A DNA stretch of 7,638 nt from DATAYA01 sp036272815 (GTDB lineage: Bacteria > Pseudomonadota > Alphaproteobacteria > Acetobacterales > Acetobacteraceae), in contig DATAYA010000033.1 in NCBI GenBank assembly GCA_036272815.1, forward strand, positions 1-7,638, in the 5' to 3' direction. The notes under the pieces are model-generated. The model was not told the origin of the DNA, made no database searches, and worked only from the letters and a program-made list of their open reading frames with translations. Numbering within the stretch: the stretch's first letter is position 1; each line of letters begins with the position of its first letter. Positions 1 to 6,303 of this stretch are shown piece by piece. A program made the translations under genes and the position numbers.

Positions 1-1
1 A

Positions 2-124
2 GCGGTGGGCGCGCCGGTGCTGCGGTTCCTCAATCGGCTGTCGGACCATCTGTTCGTGCTGGCACGAACGCTGAATGCGGCGGCCGGCGGAGACGTGATG
101 TGGGTGCCAGGGGCAAATCGGTAA
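2..124 (+). CDS. PduO-type cob(I)alamin adenosyltransferase, C-terminal fragment
   Basis: Only the last 40 residues and the TAA stop lie in the window; the gene begins to the left. The reading frame starts at base 2. The fragment contains FLNRLSDHLFVLARTLN and ends in a D-x-x-W-x-PG motif (VMWVPGANR). This is the characteristic C-terminal helix and tail of PduO/ATR-type ATP:corrinoid adenosyltransferases, which transfer the 5'-deoxyadenosyl group of ATP to cob(I)alamin to make coenzyme B12 in the cytoplasm. The identification rests on this short but distinctive end; the ATP-binding N-terminal region is not visible. The gene converges with the small secreted-protein gene, with 70 bases between the stops and no clear hairpin terminator there. 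Confidence 0.82.
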   Translation, partial: AVGAPVLRFLNRLSDHLFVLARTLNAAAGGDVMWVPGANR

Positions 125-194
125 TCGATCCCACGCCGGTGTCGCCGAACGAAATCTTGCGTACCGCCGGCAGGCCGCTGGTGTGCGCGGGGCC

Positions 195-497
195 TCAGCC
201 TGGAGGCACCATGTGCCGCGGGGACTGCCCCGGCGGTGTCGGCTCGGGCGTGGGCGGCGGGGCGCCGGGCGCGCCTTGGAGAATCACGCCGCCCCCCTGA
301 TAAGCGCGGTTCGCCTGCGGCGTGAAGGGACCGTGATCCACAGGACGCCCGGTTGAGCCCGGCACTTGCCCGGCCGTCGATCCCGTCCCTGTCCCTGGAT
401 GGGCGCCCGGCGGAGACTCGGCGCCTGTCGGAGATTGGGCGAATGCGGGCGCGCTCGCCACTGTCGCGATCACCGCAAGCAGGAGAGTCTTGCGCAT
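195..497 (-). CDS. Small secreted Pro/Gly-rich protein, function unknown
   Basis: A 100-residue protein that I do not recognise. It starts with a textbook signal peptide: MRKT, then a hydrophobic stretch (residues 5-15) and an A-x-A cleavage site (APAFA, cut after residue 20). The mature 80 residues are rich in Pro, Gly, Thr and Ala, have no Cys and look disordered. The least degenerate part is residues 49-76 (DHGPFTPQANRAYQGGGVIL onward), which may be the conserved core. The ATG at 497 is chosen because the signal peptide begins there and GGAG lies six bases upstream; the frame stays open for 53 more codons upstream, but those encode Arg/Trp-rich shadow sequence. The gene follows hemW on the same strand after 73 bases and may be co-transcribed. 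A periplasmic or outer-surface location is inferred from the signal peptide only. Confidence 0.66.
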   Translation of the reverse strand: MRKTLLLAVIATVASAPAFAQSPTGAESPPGAHPGTGTGSTAGQVPGSTGRPVDHGPFTPQANRAYQGGGVILQGAPGAPPPTPEPTPPGQSPRHMVPPG

Positions 498-570
498 TCT
501 GTGCTCCGTCGTGGCTGGGCCGCCTCCCTTGCGTACACCCCATCCGCGCCGGCGGAAAGCCGGTCCGGCG

Positions 571-1719
571 CTACCGCACCAGCTCCGGCAGCAGCGCATC
601 GAGCCGTAATCTCCCCTCCGCGGTTGCGGCCAGACGGCCGCCTGGCCACGCGACATACCCCTCCGCTTGCGCCCGCCCGAGCGTTTCCCGATCCAGCGCG
701 TCGGCGAGCGCGATCCCGGTGCGGGCCGCGAACCGCGCCGGCTCGATCCCTTCGGACAGGCGCAAGCCCATCAGCAGCATTTCGCGGGCGCGCGTCGGCG
801 CGTCCAGCACCTCCTGCTGCGCGGTGCCGTGGCCCTGCGCCTCGACCAGTGCCGCCCAGGGCTCCGGCGCGCGATGCCGGCGGGTTGCGACCAGCGTCGC
901 CCCAAGCGCGAGTCGCCCATGCGCGCCGGGACCGATTCCGGCATAGTCGCCATAGCGCCAATAGGTGAGATTGTGCCGGCTCTCGGCGTTTGGGCGGGCA
1001 TAGTTCGAGACCTCGTAGGCGCTGAGGCCGAACCGCGCCGCTTCTTCCGCTGTCGCCTCGTAGAGGGCCGCCGCCGCATCCTCGTCGGGCAGCACCAGCG
1101 CACCGCTGCGGGCACGCGCCTCGAAGGCCGTGCCCGGCTCGATCGTAAGCTGGTACAGCGAGAGATGGTCGGCGGCGTACGACAGCGCCGCCCGCAACTC
1201 CTGCCGCCACGCTGCCAGCGTCTGGCCAGGCCTGGCGTAAATCAGGTCGAACGAGAGCCGCGGAAACAGGCGCCGCGCCGTTTCCAGCGCCGCCAGCGCC
1301 TCGGCCGCGTCGTGCTGCCGGCCGAGCGCCGTGAGTGCGGCGTCGTCGAGCGCCTGCACTCCGAGCGAGAGCCGGTTCACGCCCGCCTGCCGGAACGCGT
1401 CGAGCCGCCCTGCCTCGACGCTGGTCGGGTTCGCCTCCAGCGTCACCTCGAGATCGGGCAGCGGCACGAACAGCCTGGTCGCGTCCGCAATGAGTGCCGC
1501 GGCGATCTCGGGCGCCATCAGGCTCGGCGTACCGCCGCCGAAGAAGATCGAGCCGAGCGCACGCGGCCCCAGTCGCGCCGCCTCCCACGCCAGTTCCGCC
1601 CGCAGTGCGCGTTCGAACCGCTCCTGCGGGATGCGTTCGCGCACGTGGCTGTTGAAATCGCAATACGGGCACTTGGAAAGGCAGAACGGCCAGTGGAGGT
1701 AGAGTGCGAGCGGTTCCAT
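571..1719 (-). CDS. hemW: HemW, radical SAM heme chaperone (formerly called HemN-like coproporphyrinogen oxidase)
   Basis: A 382-residue protein of normal length for HemW. The radical SAM cluster motif C-x3-C-x2-C is at C13, C17 and C20, preceded by the family signature YLHWPFC. GGGTPS (61-66) is the SAM-contact segment; EANPTS (95-100) and the run FDLIYARPGQT (157-167) are typical of the HemN/HemW barrel. HNLTYW (249-254) matches the HNxxYW motif that marks HemW, followed by GDYAGIGPGAHG. The C-terminal 100 residues form the usual HemW winged domain. Family knowledge: HemW binds heme and delivers it to respiratory proteins, and does not decarboxylate coproporphyrinogen. The ATG at 1719 is chosen because the CxxxCxxC motif then sits at the usual distance from the N terminus; the open frame further upstream only reads through the antisense of the tRNA. 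rdgB, a frequent neighbour of hemW, is absent here. Confidence 0.95.
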   Translation of the reverse strand: MEPLALYLHWPFCLSKCPYCDFNSHVRERIPQERFERALRAELAWEAARLGPRALGSIFFGGGTPSLMAPEIAAALIADATRLFVPLPDLEVTLEANPTSVEAGRLDAFRQAGVNRLSLGVQALDDAALTALGRQHDAAEALAALETARRLFPRLSFDLIYARPGQTLAAWRQELRAALSYAADHLSLYQLTIEPGTAFEARARSGALVLPDEDAAAALYEATAEEAARFGLSAYEVSNYARPNAESRHNLTYWRYGDYAGIGPGAHGRLALGATLVATRRHRAPEPWAALVEAQGHGTAQQEVLDAPTRAREMLLMGLRLSEGIEPARFAARTGIALADALDRETLGRAQAEGYVAWPGGRLAATAEGRLRLDALLPELVR

Positions 1720-1773
1720 GCGATACGGTCCATGTAGGCTCTCGTCGCGTCCGCCGCGACCCGCCGGCCGACG

Positions 1774-1802
1774 TTGACGGCACGGATCGCAGCGGCTACA
1801 TC
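1774..1802 (+). promoter_or_regulatory. Probable sigma-70 type promoter for tRNA-Leu (and nrnC)
   Basis: TTGACG (1774-1779) matches five of six bases of the -35 consensus. After a 17-base spacer comes TACATC (1797-1802), a weak -10 with the key T1, A2 and A4. Initiation would fall near 1808-1810, about 15 bases before the mature tRNA 5' end, which is a normal leader. The site lies in the divergent gap between hemW and the tRNA. No equally good promoter was seen for hemW on the other strand. Confidence 0.45.
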
Positions 1803-1823
1803 GCCCGCCCTGCCCCGACCCGT

Positions 1824-1910
1824 GCCCAGGTGGCGGAATTGGTAGACGCGCAGGTTTCAGGTACCTGTGGCCGCAAGGCTGTGGAAGTTCGAGTCTTCTC
1901 CTGGGCACCA
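1824..1910 (+). tRNA. tRNA-Leu, anticodon CAG
   Basis: A complete class II tRNA of 87 bases including an encoded CCA. The acceptor stem is GCCCAGG (1824-1830) with CCTGGGC (1900-1906), seven perfect pairs; the discriminator is A1907, as required by leucyl-tRNA synthetase, and CCA is 1908-1910. The anticodon stem CAGGT/ACCTG encloses the loop TTCAGGT, giving anticodon CAG at 1858-1860, which reads CUG, a very common codon in this GC-rich genome. A long variable arm with a GCCGCAAGGC-like stem-loop lies at 1868-1882. The T arm has loop TTCGAGT (1888-1894) and five pairs, one of them G-T. No terminator follows; nrnC begins 32 bases downstream, so the transcript probably continues into it. Confidence 0.97.
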
Positions 1911-1930
1911 TCAGAGGCGGCGGCACCACC

Positions 1931-1945
1931 AAGGCGGCAACCCTG
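1931..1945 (+). promoter_or_regulatory. Ribosome binding site and CTG start that best fit nrnC
   Basis: AAGG (1931-1934, in AAGGCGG) lies eight bases before CTG (1943-1945). The nrnC frame contains no ATG, GTG or TTG between the tRNA and the first catalytic motif, so a rarer start is needed. The competing CTG at 1961 fits the usual family N terminus more closely but has no Shine-Dalgarno-like sequence. Confidence 0.4.
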
Positions 1946-2596
1946 ACCACCACGCAGTTCCTGCCTCAGGCCACCATCCACCTCCACCGGCACGACCTGC
2001 CGGATGGGCTCGACCTCGGCCGCGTCGTCGCGGTCGATACCGAGACGATGGGGCTCGACGCCCGCCGCGACCGGCTCTGCCTCGTGCAGCTCTCGGCCGG
2101 CGACGGCCACGCCCATCTCGTTCAGATCATCCCGGAGGCGCTCGGCGGCCGTGGCGCCGACTGTCCGGTGCTCAAGCGGCTGCTCGCCGACGCCGCCACC
2201 ATCAAGCTGATGCACTTCGCCCGCTTCGACGTCGGCATCCTACAGCACGCGCTCGGCATCACCGTCGCCCCGGTGCGCTGCACCAAGATCGCCTCGAAGC
2301 TGGTGCGAACCTACACCGACCGGCACGGGCTCGCGGTCCTCTGCCGCGACCTGCTGGGAATCGACCTCAACAAGCAGCAGCAGACCTCCGACTGGGGGGC
2401 CGCGGAGCTGACTGCCGAGCAGACCGCGTATGCCGCCTCCGACGTGCTGCATCTCCACGCCCTCTGGCAGCGGCTGGAAGCGCTGCTGGTGCGCGAGGGG
2501 CGGCTCGGGCTGGCGGAGGCCTGCTTCGGCTTTTTGCCGACGCGCGCCCGGCTCGACCTGCTGGGCTACGAGGAGCCGGACATTTTCGCGCACTAA
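1943..2596 (+). CDS. nrnC: NrnC-type DEDDy 3'-5' exoribonuclease (often annotated ribonuclease D)
   Basis: About 217 residues from a CTG start. It is a single DEDDy exonuclease domain with no HRDC domains, which separates it from true RNase D and matches NrnC, the alphaproteobacterial enzyme that degrades dinucleotides at the end of RNA decay where oligoribonuclease Orn is missing. Catalytic residues are visible in order: D32 and E34 in VAVDTETMGL (ExoI), D96 in FARFD (ExoII), and Y163 and D167 in YAASD (ExoIII). Other family signatures are CTKIASKLVRTYTDRHGL, KQQQTSDW and the ending LDLLGYEEPDIFAH. The first in-frame ATG (2048) lies after the catalytic DTE and would destroy the active site, so the true start is upstream; CTG 1943 is preferred for its AAGG, with CTG 1961 as the alternative. 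The gene sits 32 bases after a tRNA and converges with the XRE gene, 11 bases between stops. Confidence 0.88.
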   Translation: MTTTQFLPQATIHLHRHDLPDGLDLGRVVAVDTETMGLDARRDRLCLVQLSAGDGHAHLVQIIPEALGGRGADCPVLKRLLADAATIKLMHFARFDVGILQHALGITVAPVRCTKIASKLVRTYTDRHGLAVLCRDLLGIDLNKQQQTSDWGAAELTAEQTAYAASDVLHLHALWQRLEALLVREGRLGLAEACFGFLPTRARLDLLGYEEPDIFAH

Positions 2597-2607
2597 ACGC
2601 GCGGTGC

Positions 2608-3096
2608 CTATCCTTCGGGGGTCGGCGCCATCGACTTGATGAGGTCGAACACCCGCTTGCGGACCGCCGGATCGCTGATCCGATAATAGGCCCGGACCAG
2701 TTCCAGCGTCTCGCGGCGGTTCATCGTCTCGTCGGCGGCGCCGAGCCCCTCCTGCGTCTCGGCAAACCCCGCCATCGCGGCCCGGTTGCGATGATGTTCG
2801 GCCATCGGCGCCGGGATGTCCTCGAAGAAGAAGCTGATCGGCACGTCGAGCACCCGCGAGAGATCGAACAGCCGCGACGCGCCGACGCGGTTGATGCCGC
2901 GCTCGTATTTCTGCACCTGCTGGAAGGTCAGCCCGAGCGCGTCGCCGAGCCGCTCCTGCGACATGCCGAGCAACGTGCGCCGCAGCCGGATGCGGGTGCC
3001 GACATGCGCATCGATTGGGCTCGCGCGACCCTCGCGCTCGCCCGAAGCCGTCGCGCCGGCCCGCGCCGCGTCGGGAAAGCCATCATTCCGCGCCAT
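2608..3096 (-). CDS. XRE-family transcriptional regulator, PraR-like
   Basis: A 162-residue cytoplasmic DNA-binding protein. The N-terminal 30 residues are polar and probably disordered. A helix-turn-helix domain spans residues 31-90: HVGTRIRLRRTLLGMSQERL, then GLTFQQVQKYERGINRVGAS, then RLFDLSRVLDVPISFFFEDI. This set is nearly diagnostic for the alphaproteobacterial XRE group that includes PraR and is often found between lnt and metK. The C-terminal part (125-155) is helical, with TLELVRAYYRISDPAVRKRV, a common dimer-type tail. The ATG at 3096 is preferred; a TTG at 3117 would add seven residues (MGAELGL), and neither has a strong ribosome binding site. It lies 144 bases after lnt on the same strand with its own likely promoter. 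The target genes cannot be read from the sequence. Confidence 0.88.
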   Translation of the reverse strand: MARNDGFPDAARAGATASGEREGRASPIDAHVGTRIRLRRTLLGMSQERLGDALGLTFQQVQKYERGINRVGASRLFDLSRVLDVPISFFFEDIPAPMAEHHRNRAAMAGFAETQEGLGAADETMNRRETLELVRAYYRISDPAVRKRVFDLIKSMAPTPEG

Positions 3097-3139
3097 CAGT
3101 CCCAACTCTGCCCCCAATCGTCCCGAGCGGACGTTGCAT

Positions 3140-3157
3140 ACCGGGCCGCTGCCCGGT
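3140..3157. repeat. Short inverted repeat upstream of the XRE gene
   Basis: ACCGGGC (3140-3146) and GCCCGGT (3151-3157) form a perfect 7-base-pair stem around a 4-base loop (CGCT). It lies 44 bases before the XRE start and just downstream of the predicted promoter. No T run follows on either strand, so it is a poor intrinsic terminator. It could be an operator (the regulator's own, by analogy with other XRE proteins) or a leader hairpin. Confidence 0.45.
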
Positions 3158-3167
3158 GTTCGCCCAG

Positions 3168-3196
3168 AGGTTAACGATGCAACCGCTAATCGTCAA
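3168..3196 (-). promoter_or_regulatory. Possible promoter of the XRE gene
   Basis: On the minus strand TTGACG (3196-3191) is followed after 17 bases by TAACCT (3173-3168). The -35 is five of six to consensus, the -10 only three of six. It lies in the 144-base lnt-xre gap, clearly more AT-rich than its surroundings, which supports an independent transcription start for the regulator. Confidence 0.4.
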
Positions 3197-3240
3197 GAAC
3201 TATCCATTTTGTTGGCACAGATTACGAAAATGTATACGTC

Positions 3241-4839
3241 TCAGGAAATGCGACTCCCGACGCGGCGCTTCCGCGCCAGATCCAGGCCGCCGCCGATTGC
3301 CGCCAGCGCGAGCAGCCCCGGGATTGCCAGCCCATAGCGGCCGAACGGCGTCTCCGGCAGGGCGCCGGGCAGCTGCAGCACCAGGTCGCCCGTGCGGTCG
3401 AGACCGAGCCGCCCCAGCACTCGACCGCGTGCATCGAAGCCGGCCGAAATGCCCGTGTTCGCGGCCCGCAGCAGCGGCAGCCCTTCCTCGACGGCGCGCA
3501 GCCTCGCCGCCACCAGGTGCTGCCGCGGACCGCTCGAGTTGCCGAACCAGGCGTCGTTGGTGATGTTGATCATCCAGGACGGCCGGTCGGCCCGGTTGAC
3601 GACCTCGCCGGGGAAGATCGCCTCGTAGCAGATCAGCGGCCCGAAGGGCGGCACGCCCGGGATGCGCAGCGTCCGCGGCCCCACGCCGGGCGCGAGATTG
3701 GCTGGCACGAGCTGGATCGGTACCGGCACCCAGTCCGGCTGGTATTCCCCGAACGGCACCAGGTGCCATTTGTCATAGGTGCCGAGGACCTTTCCGTCGC
3801 CTTCCAGCGCCACCAGGCTGTTGCGCGGCCGCCGGTGGAAATTTCCGTCAGGGTACGTGATCGAGCCGACCAACGCCGCCGTGGCACCGTGCGCCGCCTG
3901 CATCACCGCCTGCCGCGCGCCGGGATCCTGCTCCAGCAGATAGGGGCTGGCCGTCTCCGGCCAGACGACGACGATCCGCTTGCCCGGATAGCGCGCTTCC
4001 GCGGCCGCGACCCCTTGCGCGGTGAGCCGCAGGTAACGGAAGAAGATGCGCCCGGCGATTGCCTGGCTCCATTTCGAGGCCTCGGCGACGTCGCCCTGCA
4101 CCAGCACTGCGGCCACGTCCGTCGCCGGCAGCCGCGGCCGCGACAGCCGCGCGAGGCCGAGCGCTGCCCAAAACGCCAGCGCCGCAGCGCCCAGCGCCAC
4201 GAAGCGCCGCCCGAGATACGGGCTCGCCGCCAGCAGCACCGTCACCAGCGTCAGGCCCGGCACCCCGATCCACGAGGCCGGCTGGATCATCGCCGTCCCG
4301 AGCAGGCCGGGAAATGCCCACATGCTGCCCCACGGGTTCCATGGAAACCCGCCAAGCACGAATTCCCGCAGCAGGTCGCCGATGACCCAGCCGCCGCCGA
4401 GAAGCAGCACCCGTCGCCATCCTGGCGCGGCGCAGCAGGCGAGCGCGCAGGCGAGCGCAATGAACGGCGCCAGCAACACCGCCAACCCGGGCACGGCGAA
4501 CGGAACCAGCCACCAGTACTGGGCCGCACGCAGCAGGATCGCGTCGGTGACCCAATAGAGCCCGAGCATGTGATGGCCGAACCCGAACCAGAAGCCGAGC
4601 ACGGCACCGCGGCGCACGCCGCCGCCGGCATCCAGCAGGAACAGCAGGCCGGGGACGGTGAGCAGCAGGATCGGGAGAATGAACGTGGGCGGCAGGGCAA
4701 GCGCGGACAGCGCGCCGAGAGTTGCGGCGGCGAGGCAGGCGTTCCAGCCCCGCAACCCGGAGAGGCGGGCGGAGAGATCGGCCAGGGGCGCCGCCCCCTG
4801 ACCCCGCTGGGGCCCGGAGGCCGCAGACCCCCGGGGCAT
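3241..4839 (-). CDS. lnt: Apolipoprotein N-acyltransferase Lnt
   Basis: A 532-residue inner-membrane enzyme of normal Lnt length. It transfers an acyl chain from a phospholipid to the N-terminal cysteine of diacylglyceryl lipoproteins, the last step of lipoprotein maturation. The N-terminal half holds several hydrophobic segments (about residues 34-70, 76-98, 110-137, 143-160, 192-228). A periplasmic nitrilase-like domain follows (about 240-490). The catalytic triad is visible: E295 in VVWPETASP, K357 in YDKWHLVPFGEY and C404 in PLICYEAIFP. WMINITNDAWFG (422-433) and RAANTGISAG (458-467) are also family signatures. A last membrane segment lies at 502-518, ending in a basic tail. The ATG at 4839 has GGAG six bases upstream; an in-frame GTG at 4854 with AGGA five bases upstream would add MTETR and is a real alternative. 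It follows olsB by 26-41 bases, probably one operon. Confidence 0.95.
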   Translation of the reverse strand: MPRGSAASGPQRGQGAAPLADLSARLSGLRGWNACLAAATLGALSALALPPTFILPILLLTVPGLLFLLDAGGGVRRGAVLGFWFGFGHHMLGLYWVTDAILLRAAQYWWLVPFAVPGLAVLLAPFIALACALACCAAPGWRRVLLLGGGWVIGDLLREFVLGGFPWNPWGSMWAFPGLLGTAMIQPASWIGVPGLTLVTVLLAASPYLGRRFVALGAAALAFWAALGLARLSRPRLPATDVAAVLVQGDVAEASKWSQAIAGRIFFRYLRLTAQGVAAAEARYPGKRIVVVWPETASPYLLEQDPGARQAVMQAAHGATAALVGSITYPDGNFHRRPRNSLVALEGDGKVLGTYDKWHLVPFGEYQPDWVPVPIQLVPANLAPGVGPRTLRIPGVPPFGPLICYEAIFPGEVVNRADRPSWMINITNDAWFGNSSGPRQHLVAARLRAVEEGLPLLRAANTGISAGFDARGRVLGRLGLDRTGDLVLQLPGALPETPFGRYGLAIPGLLALAAIGGGLDLARKRRVGSRIS

Positions 4840-4880
4840 CCGGGTCTCCGTCACCTTTGTCCTGCTGGGCACGACGACGC

Positions 4881-5711
4881 TCAGTCCAGCGCGTCGCGAA
4901 GCTGCCGTTCGTAGTGGCGGTAATACTTGTCGGTCACGAGGTCGGTCTTCACCACCACGGCGACATCCGTGCTGTTGAACTGCTGGTCGATCACCGCGCC
5001 GTCGCCGACAAAGCCGCCGAGCCGCAGATAACCCTTGACCAACGGCGGCAGCTTGGCGATCGCGCGCCTGCGGTCGAGCCGGTCGGGATCGACCCGTAAC
5101 ATCTCCACATACCGGCCCGGCAACGCCCGCGGCCGCAGCGCCGGGGGCGCCAGATGGTAATGAAACAGATAGGTCAGCTCCTCGCCAAGCGCCTCCGGAT
5201 CGGTGCCCGGCAGGCTGGCGCAGCCGAACATCACGTCGATCTGATGCTGGAACACATAGGCCGCGATGCCACGCCAGAGGAGCTGCATCACCGAGCGGTT
5301 GCGGTATCCGGCATCGACGCAGGAGCGCCCAAGCTCCAGCATCCGCCCAGGGAAATGCTCCACCGGAGTGATGTCGTATTCGTCCGCCGAGTAGAACCGA
5401 CCGAGCGTCGCCGCTGCCTCGGCCTGGATCAGCCGGTAGGTGCCGACCACGCCCTCCGGCCCCGGCCCGATCGCGTGGTCGAGCACGAGCAGGTGGTCGG
5501 CAATCGCATCGAAACGGTCTCGGTCGCGCTCCGTCGCGCCCGCCGCCGCGTCGGCGATGGCGCCCATCTCCTGATAGAACACGCGGTAGCGCAGCGACTG
5601 CACCGCATCGATTTCCGCCGTCGTCGTCGCGAGGCGAACGCCCAAATGTCCGGCGCGCAATTCGCCGAACCCGGCGCCGGGCGCGGCGCCGGTCGGCTTC
5701 TCGGCCGTCAA
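4881..5711 (-). CDS. olsB: OlsB-type L-ornithine N-alpha-acyltransferase (GNAT fold)
   Basis: A 276-residue acyltransferase of the OlsB/hemolysin-like GNAT family. OlsB moves a 3-hydroxyacyl group from acyl carrier protein to the alpha-amino group of ornithine, forming lyso-ornithine lipid; OlsA then adds the second acyl chain. Family signatures in order: LRYRVFYQEM (40-49), DHLLVLD (72-78), VVGTYRLI (88-95), ELGRSCVD (126-133), LLWRGI (144-149), FGCASLPGTDP (162-172) and KGYLRLGGFVGDGAVIDQ (226-243). No membrane segment is seen. The TTG start at 5711 is chosen because it overlaps the fur stop as TTGA and has AGGG seven bases upstream; a later TTG (5645 region) would drop a poorly conserved 22-residue lead. 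No olsA follows; lnt comes next. Substrate assignment is by family resemblance, and related COG3176 proteins of other function exist. Confidence 0.85.
   Translation of the reverse strand: MTAEKPTGAAPGAGFGELRAGHLGVRLATTTAEIDAVQSLRYRVFYQEMGAIADAAAGATERDRDRFDAIADHLLVLDHAIGPGPEGVVGTYRLIQAEAAATLGRFYSADEYDITPVEHFPGRMLELGRSCVDAGYRNRSVMQLLWRGIAAYVFQHQIDVMFGCASLPGTDPEALGEELTYLFHYHLAPPALRPRALPGRYVEMLRVDPDRLDRRRAIAKLPPLVKGYLRLGGFVGDGAVIDQQFNSTDVAVVVKTDLVTDKYYRHYERQLRDALD
5708..5711 (-). other. TTGA stop/start overlap coupling fur and olsB
   Basis: On the minus strand the four bases TTGA contain both the olsB start TTG (5711-5709) and the fur stop TGA (5710-5708). Such overlaps usually give translational coupling by re-initiation, so OlsB output would follow fur translation. 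Confidence 0.75.
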
Positions 5712-6229
5712 CGCGACGCCCTAGCCTGGTGAGTTGCTTCCGGCAGCCGGCCCTGCTCGCCCAGCGGGCGCGCCGGCGCATCGCCGGCAGGCGCCGCCTG
5801 TGGCTGGACCGACGCCTGAACGCCGCCCCGGCGGCGACCGAACAGCTCGAGCCGCAGCGAGACCAGATCGAACCCCAGCCGCTCGGCAATGGCCGAAATC
5901 ATCTGTTCGTGCTCGGGATCCTCGAACTCGATCACCCGGCCGGTGTCGACGTCGATCAGGTGGTGGTGGTGGCTTGGCCCGGTCGGCTCGTAGCGCGCCC
6001 GGCCGCCGCCGAAATCCCGCCGCTCCAGGATGCCGTTCTCCTCCATCAGCCGCACCGTGCGATAGACGGTGGCGATCGAGATGCGCGGGTCCAGTCCGCT
6101 GGCGCGGCGATACAGTTCCTCCACGTCCGGATGGTCGGAGGCGTCCGAAAGGACGCGCGCGATGACGCGACGCTGGCCGGTCATCTTGAGTCCCTTCTCG
6201 ATGCAGAGCCGCTCGATGCGCGTTTCCAT
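5708..6229 (-). CDS. fur: Fur-family metal-responsive repressor with C-terminal extension
   Basis: A 173-residue cytoplasmic regulator; ordinary Fur proteins are about 135-150. The winged helix spans residues 1-82: KMTGQRRVIARVLSDASDHP, then VEELYRRA, then the recognition helix SIATVYRTVRLMEENGIL. Metal-site residues line up with classical Fur numbering: H33, E81, H87-H90, E101 and E108. HHHHLIDVDTGRVIEFED replaces the enterobacterial HDHLICLDCG, so the structural Cys-x2-Cys zinc site is absent, as is usual for alphaproteobacterial Fur/Mur. These proteins sense iron, or manganese in some rhizobia; the sequence does not decide which. Residues 135-173 form an unusual Pro/Ala/Gln/Arg-rich tail after the normal end LELFGRRR. 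The ATG at 6229 has GGAAGG upstream. The gene is coupled to olsB and lies 137 bases after mucR on the same strand. Confidence 0.92.
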   Translation of the reverse strand: METRIERLCIEKGLKMTGQRRVIARVLSDASDHPDVEELYRRASGLDPRISIATVYRTVRLMEENGILERRDFGGGRARYEPTGPSHHHHLIDVDTGRVIEFEDPEHEQMISAIAERLGFDLVSLRLELFGRRRGGVQASVQPQAAPAGDAPARPLGEQGRLPEATHQARASR

Positions 6230-6303
6230 CGGCCTTCCAGGTCAGCCGCGAGACGGCGTAGCCGATCCGGCTCGGCCCTGTCCAATGCGGCGGCGCGGCG
6301 ATT

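Noticed and set aside
667..1737. 356-codon plus-strand open frame opposite hemW
   Set aside because: Antisense shadow with no domain; stop-poor because of GC content.
470..1783. 437-codon minus-strand open frame across hemW
   Set aside because: Out-of-frame shadow of hemW with Arg/Ala/Gly-rich sequence; the radical SAM motifs are in the other frame.
1704..1946. 80-codon plus-strand open frame containing AELVDAQVSGTCGRKAVEVR
   Set aside because: It is the translation of the tRNA-Leu gene itself, a well-known false protein in databases.
1720..1953. N-terminal extension of HemW by 78 residues
   Set aside because: The extension reads the antisense of the tRNA and the divergent promoter region; the CxxxCxxC motif position supports the start at 1719.
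2048..2596. nrnC starting at the first ATG
   Set aside because: It would remove D32 and E34, two of the four catalytic acids, while the upstream codons encode clear family sequence.
1867..3174. 435-codon plus-strand open frame across nrnC and xre
   Set aside because: It crosses two well-supported genes in wrong frames and shows no domain.
3517..4914. 465-codon plus-strand open frame opposite lnt
   Set aside because: Rich in Arg, Gln, His and Pro with no recognisable fold; a shadow of lnt in GC-rich DNA.
4840..5889. Extension of the lnt frame upstream to give an 882-residue protein
   Set aside because: The added part overlaps olsB and fur in a different frame and has low-complexity Arg-rich sequence; Lnt length and membrane start fit 4839 or 4854.
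5957..5968. HHHH run in the minus-strand protein, resembling a His tag
   Set aside because: It is the natural metal-binding segment of alphaproteobacterial Fur.
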